From assembly GCA_051878315.1 (NCBI GenBank), contig JBJEJW010000067.1, positions 1 through 64,000 on the forward strand: 64,000 nucleotides of DNA. The letters are read 5' to 3'. Numbering within the stretch: the stretch's first letter is position 1; each line of letters starts with the position of its first letter. Made by a program: the position numbers and the translations under genes. Below the pieces are notes generated by a model. That model was not told the origin of the DNA and did no database searches. It saw only the letters and a program-made list of their open reading frames with translations. The stretch comes from W0P28-013 sp051878315. Its GTDB lineage: Bacteria > Bacteroidota > Bacteroidia > Bacteroidales > Paludibacteraceae. Shown here one piece after another: positions 21,201 through 29,360 of the stretch.

Positions 21201-22478
21201 AGGAATATAAATGGTTTCGTGGTGAATGGTAATGTGGATATTGCACCCGATGGTAACAATGGGTGGTGGATAATGCAATATCGCTATGCAGAGAAGTTGA
21301 ACGAGCCAGCGCTTATTCATGTCAATGCCGAGGGAACGCCGGATTTTACTACCGGTGCGGAATTGCTTATCGGCAATAGTTACAATGGCGCATTAGGTGT
21401 TAGTGCCGACTGTCGTCGCATAGCGACATCGAGTAGCACTGGCATTGCTGTGTGGGATGTGATTTTCGATGCCGAAGGACAGGTCGAGGGGCTGAATTTG
21501 GCGTACCAAATCAATAAGGATGTGTACGACGGCCTTGGCACAAAAGTAAATGATATTGCATTTGATCCGGCAGGTAATCTCTACTATGTATGTAGCAACA
21601 CCGAACGTTTGGTGGGCTTGGGTTTGCCCAAAGCCGACAATTCGTTTGTAACGCGGGCTCCTTCCGCCCAAACTATTGCGCTGCCACGTTATACCGTAAC
21701 ATTTGTCGATTACGACAGCAGCACCATTGTTACACAATTCATTATGCATGGTGATTCGGCAGTGGCGCCGGCCGAACCTACACGCATAGGCTATACGTTC
21801 AATGGCTGGAGCGCTGATTTTTCTCATATTTATGCTGATACACAAATAGTTGCTACTTACCGTCCAAACGATGGCGTGGCCTATACTGTCCGTCATTGGC
21901 AGCAAGATTTGGTTGACTCTACATACACTTTAATTGACGAAGAGCATCTTTATGGGACAACCGGTATTCAGGTTACGCCGCCCGTGAAATCATACACGGG
22001 TTTCACATCGCCCGTAGCCGAACCACTTACCATTTTGCCCGATGGTTCAGCCGTTCAAAATTACTACTACAATCGTAAAGTATTTACGGTTACGTTCTAT
22101 GTCGATGACGTTATTTATGTAACTCAACAGGTGATGTATGGTGCTTCGGCTGCGACGCCGACTGTGCCAACCAAAACAGGTTATGTATTTGTTCGTTGGG
22201 ATACCGACTATTCCGTTATTACCGGTGCTGTAGAAATTCATGCCGTATTTGAAGCAAACACGGTTACAGCAGTCGAGGATGTTAATCTGACATGTAGTGT
22301 GTATGTCCAACATCAACAGATCTATGTAACGGTGAGTGAGCCGACTGAAATCGTCGTTTATGCATCAAACGGTCAACTTATACACCAAGTTATTGATAAT
22401 CATCTTGTCGTATATTGTGTGCCGGGCGCTTATCTTGTGCGTGTCGGAAATCGAACAGCCAAAGTGGTGGTGCAGTAG
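18297..22478 (+). CDS. Large secreted N-acetylmuramoyl-L-alanine amidase, multidomain, T9SS-type
   Basis: 1393 residues. A signal peptide is followed by an Amidase_3 domain (about 23-245) with the zinc set in view: His31 in NPGHGG, Glu57, His123 in SIHSNA and a catalytic Glu in LSEGEFHD (about 207-209). It cleaves the amide bond between muramic acid and the stem peptide. Next come a carboxypeptidase-regulatory-like beta domain (about 255-350), a long propeller-like region with repeated (D)xxG(N)xYxxD segments, two InlB/Flg_new-type repeats (VTFVDYDSST and VTFYVDDVIY) flanking a MucBP-like stretch, and a C-terminal T9SS-like sorting domain (VYASNGQLI, then GAYLVRVGNRTAKVVVQ). This architecture is much larger than housekeeping amidases of about 250-450 residues. 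A role in attacking other cells or handling peptidoglycan outside the cell is possible but unproven. Confidence 0.88.
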   Translation: MKRIVVLVGLTMLLAVSVCGVTPTIYINPGHGGYNAQNDRNIATIPYALDDTLGFWESTANLTKGLYLKQLLEACGFTVYISRTDNRSGYRDDPSLGTAYGDRPLSTIAREASSNADFFLSIHSNAGGGSGAVNYLLLMLTGTSGSGDWGSSFKYAEAQTAATTCWPYLYDGNELTEWTSTSKRIMSYETYTVISPNYLTIPGFLSEGEFHDYKPETHRLLNKDYCKLESYRFMQFFCDYYGVARPSTGVICGDVRDSVEMTNALYLTPKSGSKDIYTPLNGVTVQLYNSSDVLVDTYTTDSNYNGVYVFWDVAPGTYKLRYTAANHQSLEQMVTVTAGNIATKEVFLIEGSDPVPIEPIGTLYQKILSEETCVWLNNKTIRRALISVDKMYVLTDDSRIVAVNTVVGDSISELSTDGIVASVLKVSDIAFTSDNVLFGCTLDSTSYTPQNSWRVYKWNSDDAAPVQVLASATTATSGNYNGAYTGSTFCVSGTADKFKIYTCAQTTGDSKNTRIVLHDGTSTLYNKNDGVLVDAVGSDVRMVASPFSANQFFIDSKTTYPVPYTCVWTTAEAFTVGDSFEREDVAVSGGTFCKYQGHTLYITPTYGEKLGVTIYEVTSGMQSASVLATLYPTSEILPVDVGYMTAAAEEYGTDLRVTLFAQGLGIVRWQLSQTEFADESVAEPTLVQGADIYASELQISKSDKTYTFSFLINENATDVELQLLYENELVFRKSYSAQTKGEVSIQLDETEIEWPDFHIATDMTWAVKVTARSVNVVTLLNDESQHYQLYASYGLGIDCNSENATFGHIYALNSIAGTCAAGRTTAQGLFAYKADMSPINSSAYTGGITWGAKNSPYRLSVAPDGDVYLCDWSDAHSGVWVADAKNLSGSFAPLFSANSTLSSGIAKTTIGDTIHGSISSCCVLGVGADKVLYTLDEDYIAQGKTLNILKYNIGENSSWSQAPSGFAFRNINGFVVNGNVDIAPDGNNGWWIMQYRYAEKLNEPALIHVNAEGTPDFTTGAELLIGNSYNGALGVSADCRRIATSSSTGIAVWDVIFDAEGQVEGLNLAYQINKDVYDGLGTKVNDIAFDPAGNLYYVCSNTERLVGLGLPKADNSFVTRAPSAQTIALPRYTVTFVDYDSSTIVTQFIMHGDSAVAPAEPTRIGYTFNGWSADFSHIYADTQIVATYRPNDGVAYTVRHWQQDLVDSTYTLIDEEHLYGTTGIQVTPPVKSYTGFTSPVAEPLTILPDGSAVQNYYYNRKVFTVTFYVDDVIYVTQQVMYGASAATPTVPTKTGYVFVRWDTDYSVITGAVEIHAVFEANTVTAVEDVNLTCSVYVQHQQIYVTVSEPTEIVVYASNGQLIHQVIDNHLVVYCVPGAYLVRVGNRTAKVVVQ

Positions 22479-22502
22479 TGTTGTTGCACTTCATAAGATA
22501 AA

Positions 22503-22535
22503 AAATCCCGACCGTTTAGGGTCGGGATTTTTGTG
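22503..22535. terminator. Bidirectional terminator between the amidase and EF-G paralogue genes
   Basis: An 11-bp stem (AAATCCCGACC, 22503-22513, with GGTCGGGATTT, 22520-22530), flanked by A and T runs. It serves the convergent transcripts on both strands. Confidence 0.9.
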
Positions 22536-22551
22536 TGCGCATAGTGCGCGG

Positions 22552-24714
22552 TTAATCTTCGTCTTTGTGTGCGGCTTCGTACTCTTTCAGCAGTTTGTCC
22601 TGTACGTCGCTCGGGCAGAGTTCGTACGAGGCGAACTTCATGGTAAACGAAGCGCGGCCGCCCGACAGTGAACTGAGCGAGGTGGAGTAGTTCGACAACT
22701 CTTTCAATGGTACTTTGGCGGTCAGCTTCTCAAAGCCTTTCACGCTTTCCATGCCCATGATGATGGCGCGGCGACCTTGCAGGTCACCCATCACGTCGCC
22801 CATGCGGTCGCTCGGTACGAGCACTTCGAGGTCGTAAACCGGTTCCATTACTTTCGGACCGGCGTTTTTGAAGGCTTCAGCAAAGGCATTACGGCCGGCC
22901 AAACGGAACGATATTTCGTTGGAATCGACGGGGTGCATTTTGCCGTCGTACACGATGACACGCACGTCGCGTGCATACGAACCCGTAAGCGGGCCTTGTT
23001 CCATGCGGTCCATTACGCCTTTCAGTATAGCCGGCAGAAAACGTGCGTCAATGGCACCGCCCACAATGCTGTTGATGAAGACGAGTTTACCGCCCCATTC
23101 GAGGTTGATTTCTTGCGTGTCGCGTACACTGATTTTGTACTCTTGTCCGCCGAATTTGAATGTGTCGGGTGTGGGCATACCGTCGAAGTAGGGCTCAACG
23201 ATGAGGTGTACTTCGCCGAATTGTCCGGCACCACCCGATTGTTTCTTGTGGCGGTAGTCGGCGCGTGCGGCCTTGGTAATGGTCTCGCGGTACGGAATTT
23301 TCGGCTCGTCGTACACGATGGGCAGTTTGTCGTTGTTTTCGATGCGCCATTTCAGTGTGCGCAGATGGAATTCGCCTTGTCCGTGTACGATGGTCTGCTT
23401 CAGCTCTTTCGATTGCTCGATAATCCACGTCGGGTCTTCTTCGTGCATGCGGGTCAGTATCATGTTCAGTTTCTCTTCTTCGCCGTGTGCGTGCGGACGG
23501 ATGGCGCGGCGGTATTTTGGGTCGGGATATTTGACCAACGGGAATACATAGTCGCAGCCTTTGCCGTTGAGGGTGTTGCCGGTGCGTGTGTCTTTCAGTT
23601 TGACGGTTGCGCCGATGTCGCCGGCTACGAGTTGTTCCACCTCTTCGCGGTTTTGTCCCGATACGGAATAGATTTGGCTGATGCGTTCTTTACCTTCGTT
23701 GCGGCTGACATTTGTCAGGTCGTCGCCGGTGCGAAGGGTGCCGCTCATCACCTTGAAGTATGACACTTCGCCGATGTGTGGCTCGACGCTGGTTTTGAAT
23801 ACAAACAGGCTGGTTGGACCGTTGGGGTCGGGAGCTACTTCGATGCCGGCGGTTGTAACGGGTTTGGGCATGTCGGTAACGAACGGCACGACGTTGCCAA
23901 GAAATTCCATCAGTCGGCGTACGCCCATCGAACGGCCGGAGCAGACGCAGAACACGGGGAATATGTCGCGCCCAACGAGGCCTTTGCGAATGCCGGTGCG
24001 CATCTCGTCTTCGCTGAGCGAACCTTGTTCGAAGTATTTGTCCATCAGCGTTTCGTCGTTTTCGGCGGCGGCTTCAATCAGTTTCTGATGCAGGTCGGCG
24101 GCTTTCTCTTGTTCCGAGTCCGGAATCGGTAGAATTTCGGGCGCACCGCCTTCGGGTTTCCAGCGATACATTTTCATCAGCAGCACGTCGATGACGGCGT
24201 TAAATTCGGGACCGACATTCAGCGGATATTGCACAAGCACAACTTTCGAACCGAAACTTTCGCGCAGTTGCTCAACGGTTTTGTTGAAGTCGGATTTTTC
24301 GGTGTCTAATTGGTTGCAGAGAAAAATGACCGGTTTGTGATGTTTTTCGGTGTAGCGGAAGTGGTTTTGCGTGCCAACCTCGACGCCGTATTGCGTGTTG
24401 AGCAAAATCACGGCTTGGTCGGTTACTTCCAACGATGTGATGGTGCCGCCGATGAAGTCGTCGTTGCCCGGGCAGTCGATGATGTTCAGTTTTTTACCCA
24501 ACCATTCGGCGTGGATCACGGTCGGAAAAACCGAGTAACCGTACTCTTGTTCCACGGGAAAATAGTCCGAAACGGTGTTTTTGGCTTCGACGCTACCGCG
24601 GCGTTTTATAACGCCACTCTCGTAGAGCATGGCTTCTACAAGGGTGGTCTTTCCTGAGCCTGAACTTCCCATCAGAGAGATGTTCTTGATTTCGTTTGCT
24701 TGATAAACTTTCAT
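22552..24714 (-). CDS. EF-G paralogue (EF-G2 type) with altered GTPase motifs
   Basis: 720 residues with the full EF-G layout (G, II, III, IV, V). The G domain deviates from canonical EF-G: the P-loop is GSSGSGKTT (16-24), the switch I RGITI is replaced by YGYSV (about 58-62), and the G3 motif reads DCPGNDDF, so the catalytic His of DxPGH is Asn84. G4 is NQLD (134-137). Domain IV keeps the GGQEYKISVRD and ISFRLAGRNAF segments. Bacteroides species encode such a second EF-G, and as I recall it has been reported to support translocation without GTP hydrolysis under starvation. Identity with that paralogue is inferred from motif and length. It is a single gene with no ribosomal neighbours, so it is not the str-operon fusA. 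Confidence 0.88.
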   Translation of the reverse strand: MKVYQANEIKNISLMGSSGSGKTTLVEAMLYESGVIKRRGSVEAKNTVSDYFPVEQEYGYSVFPTVIHAEWLGKKLNIIDCPGNDDFIGGTITSLEVTDQAVILLNTQYGVEVGTQNHFRYTEKHHKPVIFLCNQLDTEKSDFNKTVEQLRESFGSKVVLVQYPLNVGPEFNAVIDVLLMKMYRWKPEGGAPEILPIPDSEQEKAADLHQKLIEAAAENDETLMDKYFEQGSLSEDEMRTGIRKGLVGRDIFPVFCVCSGRSMGVRRLMEFLGNVVPFVTDMPKPVTTAGIEVAPDPNGPTSLFVFKTSVEPHIGEVSYFKVMSGTLRTGDDLTNVSRNEGKERISQIYSVSGQNREEVEQLVAGDIGATVKLKDTRTGNTLNGKGCDYVFPLVKYPDPKYRRAIRPHAHGEEEKLNMILTRMHEEDPTWIIEQSKELKQTIVHGQGEFHLRTLKWRIENNDKLPIVYDEPKIPYRETITKAARADYRHKKQSGGAGQFGEVHLIVEPYFDGMPTPDTFKFGGQEYKISVRDTQEINLEWGGKLVFINSIVGGAIDARFLPAILKGVMDRMEQGPLTGSYARDVRVIVYDGKMHPVDSNEISFRLAGRNAFAEAFKNAGPKVMEPVYDLEVLVPSDRMGDVMGDLQGRRAIIMGMESVKGFEKLTAKVPLKELSNYSTSLSSLSGGRASFTMKFASYELCPSDVQDKLLKEYEAAHKDED

Positions 24715-24911
24715 GGTGATAAGGGTTTTAGGTTGAAAATTATTGATAATAATGCAAGCGTTGTCGCTTAAAATCTTCGCAATTTACAATTTTTTTTGCT
24801 AAAACGTATGTTTTTGGAGTATGTTTTACAACAAGTTTTTTGCAGTTGTCGTGTGTTGCCGTTTGGAACGAAAGGCGCTGATATTTCGTCTATTACTGAC
24901 AATGTTGCGAA

Positions 24912-24965
24912 AAAATATGGCGCGAAACGTTTGCTTTTTCGCAAAAATTCCGCGCCACCTGGTTG
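24912..24965 (-). terminator. Terminator downstream of the secreted nuclease gene
   Basis: TGGCGCG (24918-24924) pairs with CGCGCCA (24951-24957) around an inner GCAAAAA/TTTTTGC-type hairpin. On the minus strand it is followed by a T-rich tract. The rest of the 24715-24986 gap shows no gene I can support. Confidence 0.6.
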
Positions 24966-24986
24966 CAAGTTTACTTGCGTTTGTCG

Positions 24987-27944
24987 CTATTTTGCTATTT
25001 TGTACACTTGTCGGCTGTTGTTTGTTGTCGTGTGTACGATGAAAATTCCGTGCGTCGTCAGTGGCACAAAATGGATGCCTCCGGTGTGTGCTTGGCGGTA
25101 TAGTCGGCGCCCGCTGATGTCGTAAATGCTGACTATGCTGTTGGCCGGCAATCCGGCGATGCCGATGCCGCCGGCGTTAGCCCAAATGACGACCGCATCG
25201 TTGTGGATTTGTGCCGTGTGTACCTCTATTTCGGGTTCCTCGGGCTGCAGCTCCGGCACAATGTTGGTATGCTCTTCGTGTTCCACAATGTCGTTGGTCG
25301 TTACTTTTATTTCGTTCGAAAAATCTGTAACATAATCGTGCGATGTGGCGCGCAGGCGGTAGTAGTAGTCGGTGTTTTTATCGAGGTTATCTACCCACCA
25401 ACCTTCGTACCACGGCTCGTTTTGCAGCACAAACGTGGTGTCTTGGTAGCCGTAGGTTGCCGATACATCGTCCAAGGTTACCGAACCATACACTTTGCGC
25501 GTGTAAATCCAACGGAATTGCGTGTAGTTCGCCTCGCGCGGGAAGGTATATACGGGATACTTTTTTTCGGTGGTGCTGTCGGCATACAAGGTGTCGATGT
25601 TTATCCATTGGCTGCCGTTGTACGCATCGAGCGTCAATGTGGCGATGGTGTCGCCGTTGCCTTTGGCTTTCTTGTAACCCCAGCGATACATGAACGACAA
25701 TCGTCGGGCGGCATCGGCAAATTGTGGCGAAATGAGCGAGTCGAGTTTGCCTGTTTTCTCGTTTTTGAACGCTACGCTCGGTGTGGCTGCGCCACATGCG
25801 GAAGCCGTTTCGTTGCTTCCGGTGGTGGTGAATTGCCATCCGGCCGTTTCCAATACCGATTTTTGTATGATCAAACTGTCAAATCCTTCGTCGTAGGTGT
25901 GGAAACCCGGACCCGACAATTGATACACGTCTATCAGATATTTTTGTACGCCCGGCACACTTTCCCAGAGCGGTTCGAACGCATCGCCTTCGATGTTGTC
26001 GGGGTCGAGTGCGAGTGGCGGCGTCATTATGTCGGTGCGGAACCGCACGGCATTGACGGTGGGCGTTTGCGCCGCGCCTACTGCTGTGATGCGATAGGTG
26101 TAGGTGGTGTTCGGTGTGAGGTTGCTCGCGCGTGTGGCGATGAGGTTGCCTACCGGCTTGTCCTGGAATATGTATTCGGCAGGTGTGCCCGTCATGGTGT
26201 GCCGGTCGATGTCGGTGATGTAGTCGGTCGGGTGGCTTTCCCATTCCTCCCACTGGAACTGCGTGGTGGCGCCATTGACGGCCGGTTTGCGGGTGAGTGT
26301 AACGTCTTTGCCCCAATCCTGCGCATTGTCTATCTCGCCGAGCACATCGATGCGTATGCCGCTGTGGTAGAGTGCAATAGCGTCGTTGCCGTTGAACGAG
26401 AGCAGTGTTTTTTCGTCTTTGGCGTCGGCACCGCAGATTTTGTCGGCTAATTTTTGCAAGTCGGCAGAGGCGCCTTTATGTGCCAGCACATACACCGTGT
26501 TGTTTGGCAGTGTGCCGCTCAGTTGCAGCAACGAGTCGCCTTTGAACGACCCGACGCCGTTGTTCTGTTTGCGCAGTTCGTAGTGCGACAAATCGACGGC
26601 TTTGCCTGTGCCGTTGTAAATGGCGATGGCTTTGTTGAAACTCGATCCTTCGATGTAAGCCGAGAAGAATAGGTCGCTGGCCTGTTCGCCGCCGGTGTAG
26701 AGGTCGATGTGGTAATTGGCGGCATCGGCTTTGCGCATCCAGCCGAGTGTGGCGGCTGTGGCGGTGATGTCGGTAGGCTCGAGCACCATAAATTCGTCGG
26801 TTACCGATGCTTTGAGCGGAATATTGATTGCTTCGGCCAATCCGCCGCCGGAAATTTGAATGGTATCGGCATATTCACCGATTTCGACTGCCGAAAAAGT
26901 CAAGGTTACTTCGGCATCGCCTTGCAGGGCTTCGTTGGCGGTGATTCTGGTTTTCGATAGGGCAAAGGCCGGCGTGCTGTTCTTGATTTTCAGTTGCACA
27001 TCGGCAGTCAGGTTAATGCCTTCGACGATGAATGTTGCACTTTGGTTGTCGCCTTCCATCAGCACGCCGAAATTGAATCTGTCCCAACGAGTGGGCGATA
27101 CAAGGAACGGACGCTTGTCGGCCGGTGCCACAAAGGTTTCGTCGGTTTTGTCGCCCCAAATGTACTCGACCAATTCGGGGTAGTCGATAAACGGATTGCG
27201 GTTGCCCTGAATGGCGTAAACGGCCTCTTGGCGGTCGCGTTCCTTTTGCGACACAGGGTCGGCGCGGTGCCATTGCAGCAGCAGTTCCAAAGCCCAATCT
27301 TTCCATACGGGATAGGTGTTGTTGTCCATCATGGGCGATTGCCAGATGTCGGCAAACTCTTCGTAAACGGTGGCCATGTAGAAATAGGCGCGTGCGAAGT
27401 CGCCTTTGTAGTCGTCGGCAGGCTCGAAGCAGTTGCCGGCGTAGTCGTCGGTGCGGAAGGTGTTTTTGCCGACTTTGCTGACGCCGTTGTCGCTGGTTGC
27501 CTCTCCGACGATGCCGAGCGGCAGGTCGTTTTTCGCAGAATTGATGCGTCCTTCGGCCGGAAACAGATGGTTCAAGTCTTTGTACGAGTTGTACATGACG
27601 CTGCCCCACCACGATTTAGGCAGCGAGTGTTCGATGTGCATACCTTCCACAGCAGCAAAATCGGGTTTGCCATCCGTGTAAGTAAATTTGAATTTTTCGT
27701 TGGAATACATGTCGATGACGGTGCTGTCGGTTTCGTTGCGGTCGGTGTAGTAAAACCCTTGCCATGTGTAGCCGGCGCCGCCGCCGTATGCCAAAAAAAT
27801 GCCGTTCGACGCAATGTTGTTCAAGGCGCTTTTCAAAGCCTCTTTTTTCAGACCATCCGTCTTGTAGTAGTAACCCGCCGGAATGTCGGCGCTTGCTGCT
27901 GCGACCAATAATGTCGCCAAAGCGGTGAATAATTGTTTTTTCAT
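24987..27944 (-). CDS. Secreted endonuclease I-family nuclease with lamin-tail domain and T9SS sorting domain
   Basis: 985 residues. After the signal peptide (MKKQLFTALATLLVAAASA), residues about 20-270 form an endonuclease I (EndA-like, PF04231) domain with the diagnostic VEGMHIEHSLPKSWWG and DLNHLFPAEGRINSAKNDLP segments of the beta-beta-alpha metal nuclease centre. Then come a beta-sandwich, a lamin-tail domain (FFSAYIEGSSFNKAIAIYNG), fibronectin type III-like segments, a jelly-roll-like stretch and a C-terminal T9SS-like domain (SIYDISGRRLYRQ, then QVYKIAK). It should degrade DNA or RNA outside the cell. It starts 33 bp after pssA stops, so it may share that promoter. Scavenging or biofilm DNA degradation is inferred. 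Confidence 0.87.
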   Translation of the reverse strand: MKKQLFTALATLLVAAASADIPAGYYYKTDGLKKEALKSALNNIASNGIFLAYGGGAGYTWQGFYYTDRNETDSTVIDMYSNEKFKFTYTDGKPDFAAVEGMHIEHSLPKSWWGSVMYNSYKDLNHLFPAEGRINSAKNDLPLGIVGEATSDNGVSKVGKNTFRTDDYAGNCFEPADDYKGDFARAYFYMATVYEEFADIWQSPMMDNNTYPVWKDWALELLLQWHRADPVSQKERDRQEAVYAIQGNRNPFIDYPELVEYIWGDKTDETFVAPADKRPFLVSPTRWDRFNFGVLMEGDNQSATFIVEGINLTADVQLKIKNSTPAFALSKTRITANEALQGDAEVTLTFSAVEIGEYADTIQISGGGLAEAINIPLKASVTDEFMVLEPTDITATAATLGWMRKADAANYHIDLYTGGEQASDLFFSAYIEGSSFNKAIAIYNGTGKAVDLSHYELRKQNNGVGSFKGDSLLQLSGTLPNNTVYVLAHKGASADLQKLADKICGADAKDEKTLLSFNGNDAIALYHSGIRIDVLGEIDNAQDWGKDVTLTRKPAVNGATTQFQWEEWESHPTDYITDIDRHTMTGTPAEYIFQDKPVGNLIATRASNLTPNTTYTYRITAVGAAQTPTVNAVRFRTDIMTPPLALDPDNIEGDAFEPLWESVPGVQKYLIDVYQLSGPGFHTYDEGFDSLIIQKSVLETAGWQFTTTGSNETASACGAATPSVAFKNEKTGKLDSLISPQFADAARRLSFMYRWGYKKAKGNGDTIATLTLDAYNGSQWINIDTLYADSTTEKKYPVYTFPREANYTQFRWIYTRKVYGSVTLDDVSATYGYQDTTFVLQNEPWYEGWWVDNLDKNTDYYYRLRATSHDYVTDFSNEIKVTTNDIVEHEEHTNIVPELQPEEPEIEVHTAQIHNDAVVIWANAGGIGIAGLPANSIVSIYDISGRRLYRQAHTGGIHFVPLTTHGIFIVHTTTNNSRQVYKIAK

Positions 27945-27977
27945 GGTATGTAAAGTGTTGAGGTTAATCGGTAAAAA

Positions 27978-28652
27978 CTATTTTTTGAGCAAGGCGCACA
28001 GCGATAACAGGGTGTACCATACGATGATAATCGGCAATGCCCGCAGCCTGAAAATGACTGCCAAAATAATGACACCGCCGATGAAAATCCAGCGGATTTC
28101 GTTACCTTTCCAACCGAACGATTTGAATTTGAGCGAGAACATCGGCAGTTCGCACACCAACAGAAAACACGACACGGCAATCAGCAGCAAAATAGCCCAA
28201 GGATAAGTTGGCAGTTGCAGCGCGCCGCCATACGAGTAGGCCAATCCGACCCAAAAAATGGCGTTGGCCGGCGTTGCCAAACCGATAAATGACGTGGTTT
28301 GGCGTGTGTCGAGGTTGAATTTGGCCAACCGCAATGCCGAAAACGCTACCATGAGCAACGCCAAATAACGCGTGTAATCCCAACTGCTGCTGTTTAGCAA
28401 CGAGTAGGCTGTCATGCCTGGTGCAAAACCAAAACTGATGAGGTCGGCCAGCGAGTCCAACTCTTTGCCGATGGCCGACGACACGCCCAACAGACGCGCC
28501 GAAAAACCATCAAAAAAGTCGAATACGGCCGACAACAGAACAAAAAATACCACCCATTTGTAGTTGGCTTCGTACGCCATCATCACAGCCATAGTGCCTG
28601 ATAACAGATTCAAACAGGTGATTCCGTTTGGAATGTGTTGCTTTATCTTCAT
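27978..28652 (-). CDS. pssA: CDP-diacylglycerol-serine O-phosphatidyltransferase (phosphatidylserine synthase)
   Basis: 224 residues and about six to eight membrane segments. The CDP-alcohol phosphatidyltransferase signature DG(x)2AR(x)8G(x)3D(x)3D is complete: DGFSARLLG starts at about residue 48, followed by GKELDSLAD. It transfers phosphatidyl groups from CDP-diacylglycerol to serine at the inner membrane, the first step to phosphatidylethanolamine. The length and the signature fit the membrane-integral type II enzyme of Bacteroidota and Gram-positives rather than the E. coli type. It has its own promoter at 28679. Confidence 0.9.
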   Translation of the reverse strand: MKIKQHIPNGITCLNLLSGTMAVMMAYEANYKWVVFFVLLSAVFDFFDGFSARLLGVSSAIGKELDSLADLISFGFAPGMTAYSLLNSSSWDYTRYLALLMVAFSALRLAKFNLDTRQTTSFIGLATPANAIFWVGLAYSYGGALQLPTYPWAILLLIAVSCFLLVCELPMFSLKFKSFGWKGNEIRWIFIGGVIILAVIFRLRALPIIIVWYTLLSLCALLKK

Positions 28653-28678
28653 GTCGAATTAAGGTATTTTTCAACCCA

Positions 28679-28686
28679 CAAAGTTA
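28679..28686 (-). promoter_or_regulatory. -7 promoter element of pssA
   Basis: Minus strand TAACTTTG, a perfect TAnnTTTG about 27 bp upstream of the pssA ATG. The -33 element is weak (TTG at about 23 bp). Confidence 0.55.
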
Positions 28687-28746
28687 GCGAAAAATATATT
28701 AAGTTGGTGCAATAAATGATTTTTTTTGATTTTTTATTCAAAAAGT

Positions 28747-28777
28747 TTTGGTATGTCAGAAAAATGTTGTACCTTTG
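28747..28777 (+). promoter_or_regulatory. Promoter of the initiator tRNA gene
   Basis: TTTG at 28747-28750, 19 bp, TACCTTTG at 28770-28777. This is a full consensus match, ending 12 bp before the mature tRNA. Confidence 0.85.
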
Positions 28778-28789
28778 CACTCGAAATAG

Positions 28790-28861
<72 letters not shown>

Positions 28862-28918
28862 CAAAATGATAGTCAGCCGTTTAACGTGTGTTAAGTGGCT
28901 GCTTTTTTTAGATAGACT

Positions 28919-29332
28919 ATGAAACGGCAACTCGTTATCGGATTACTCTGTTGCGCCTTGTTGGCGGCGTGCGAACGCAAACCTGAACAACAATACAACG
29001 CTCTGCTGGGCGATTGGTTTGTCTATGCGGCCTATCGCGAAGGCGGAAATACGGACTTGCTGCCGCTGGCCGACTTGTTGGGCTATGCGTGTCTCAAAAC
29101 GTCGGTGCTGCATGTGCCCGACGACACCACGTTCGAACTCGAAAGCGACTGCGACATATTGGCTTGTAACGGCACCTATACGCAAAATGGTGCGGTTATA
29201 CAGGGTGTTACATCGGATGGCGATACGCTGATTTTTAATTTCTTCGACGGCGTTTTGTCCACCATTCAGGATATTGATATCATCGGGCGCGTGGATTTGC
29301 GATTCCAAAAAACAAACGAGCCTTTGTATTGA
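28919..29332 (+). CDS. Small lipoprotein, lipocalin-like
   Basis: 137 residues. The lipobox LLAAC puts the modified Cys at 18. The remainder is short beta-strand-rich sequence (LLGDWFVYAAYREGG, TTFELESDCDILACNGTYTQNG, DTLIFNFFDGVLSTIQD), with the GxW-like start common to lipocalin-like lipoproteins of Bacteroidota. No active-site residues are visible, and the function is unknown. It lies between tRNA-fMet and pdxB, 28 bp upstream of pdxB, and may be co-transcribed with it. Confidence 0.75.
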   Translation: MKRQLVIGLLCCALLAACERKPEQQYNALLGDWFVYAAYREGGNTDLLPLADLLGYACLKTSVLHVPDDTTFELESDCDILACNGTYTQNGAVIQGVTSDGDTLIFNFFDGVLSTIQDIDIIGRVDLRFQKTNEPLY

Positions 29333-29360
29333 TCGAACGTGTCAAGGTATATGAATCACT

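Noticed and set aside
22777..23763. 328-codon plus ORF opposite the EF-G paralogue
   Set aside because: It is antisense to a complete translation-factor gene; the frame is open because of codon bias.
24768..24968. 66-codon minus ORF between the EF-G paralogue and the nuclease gene
   Set aside because: It overlaps the terminator hairpin of the nuclease gene, has no promoter and no recognisable sequence.
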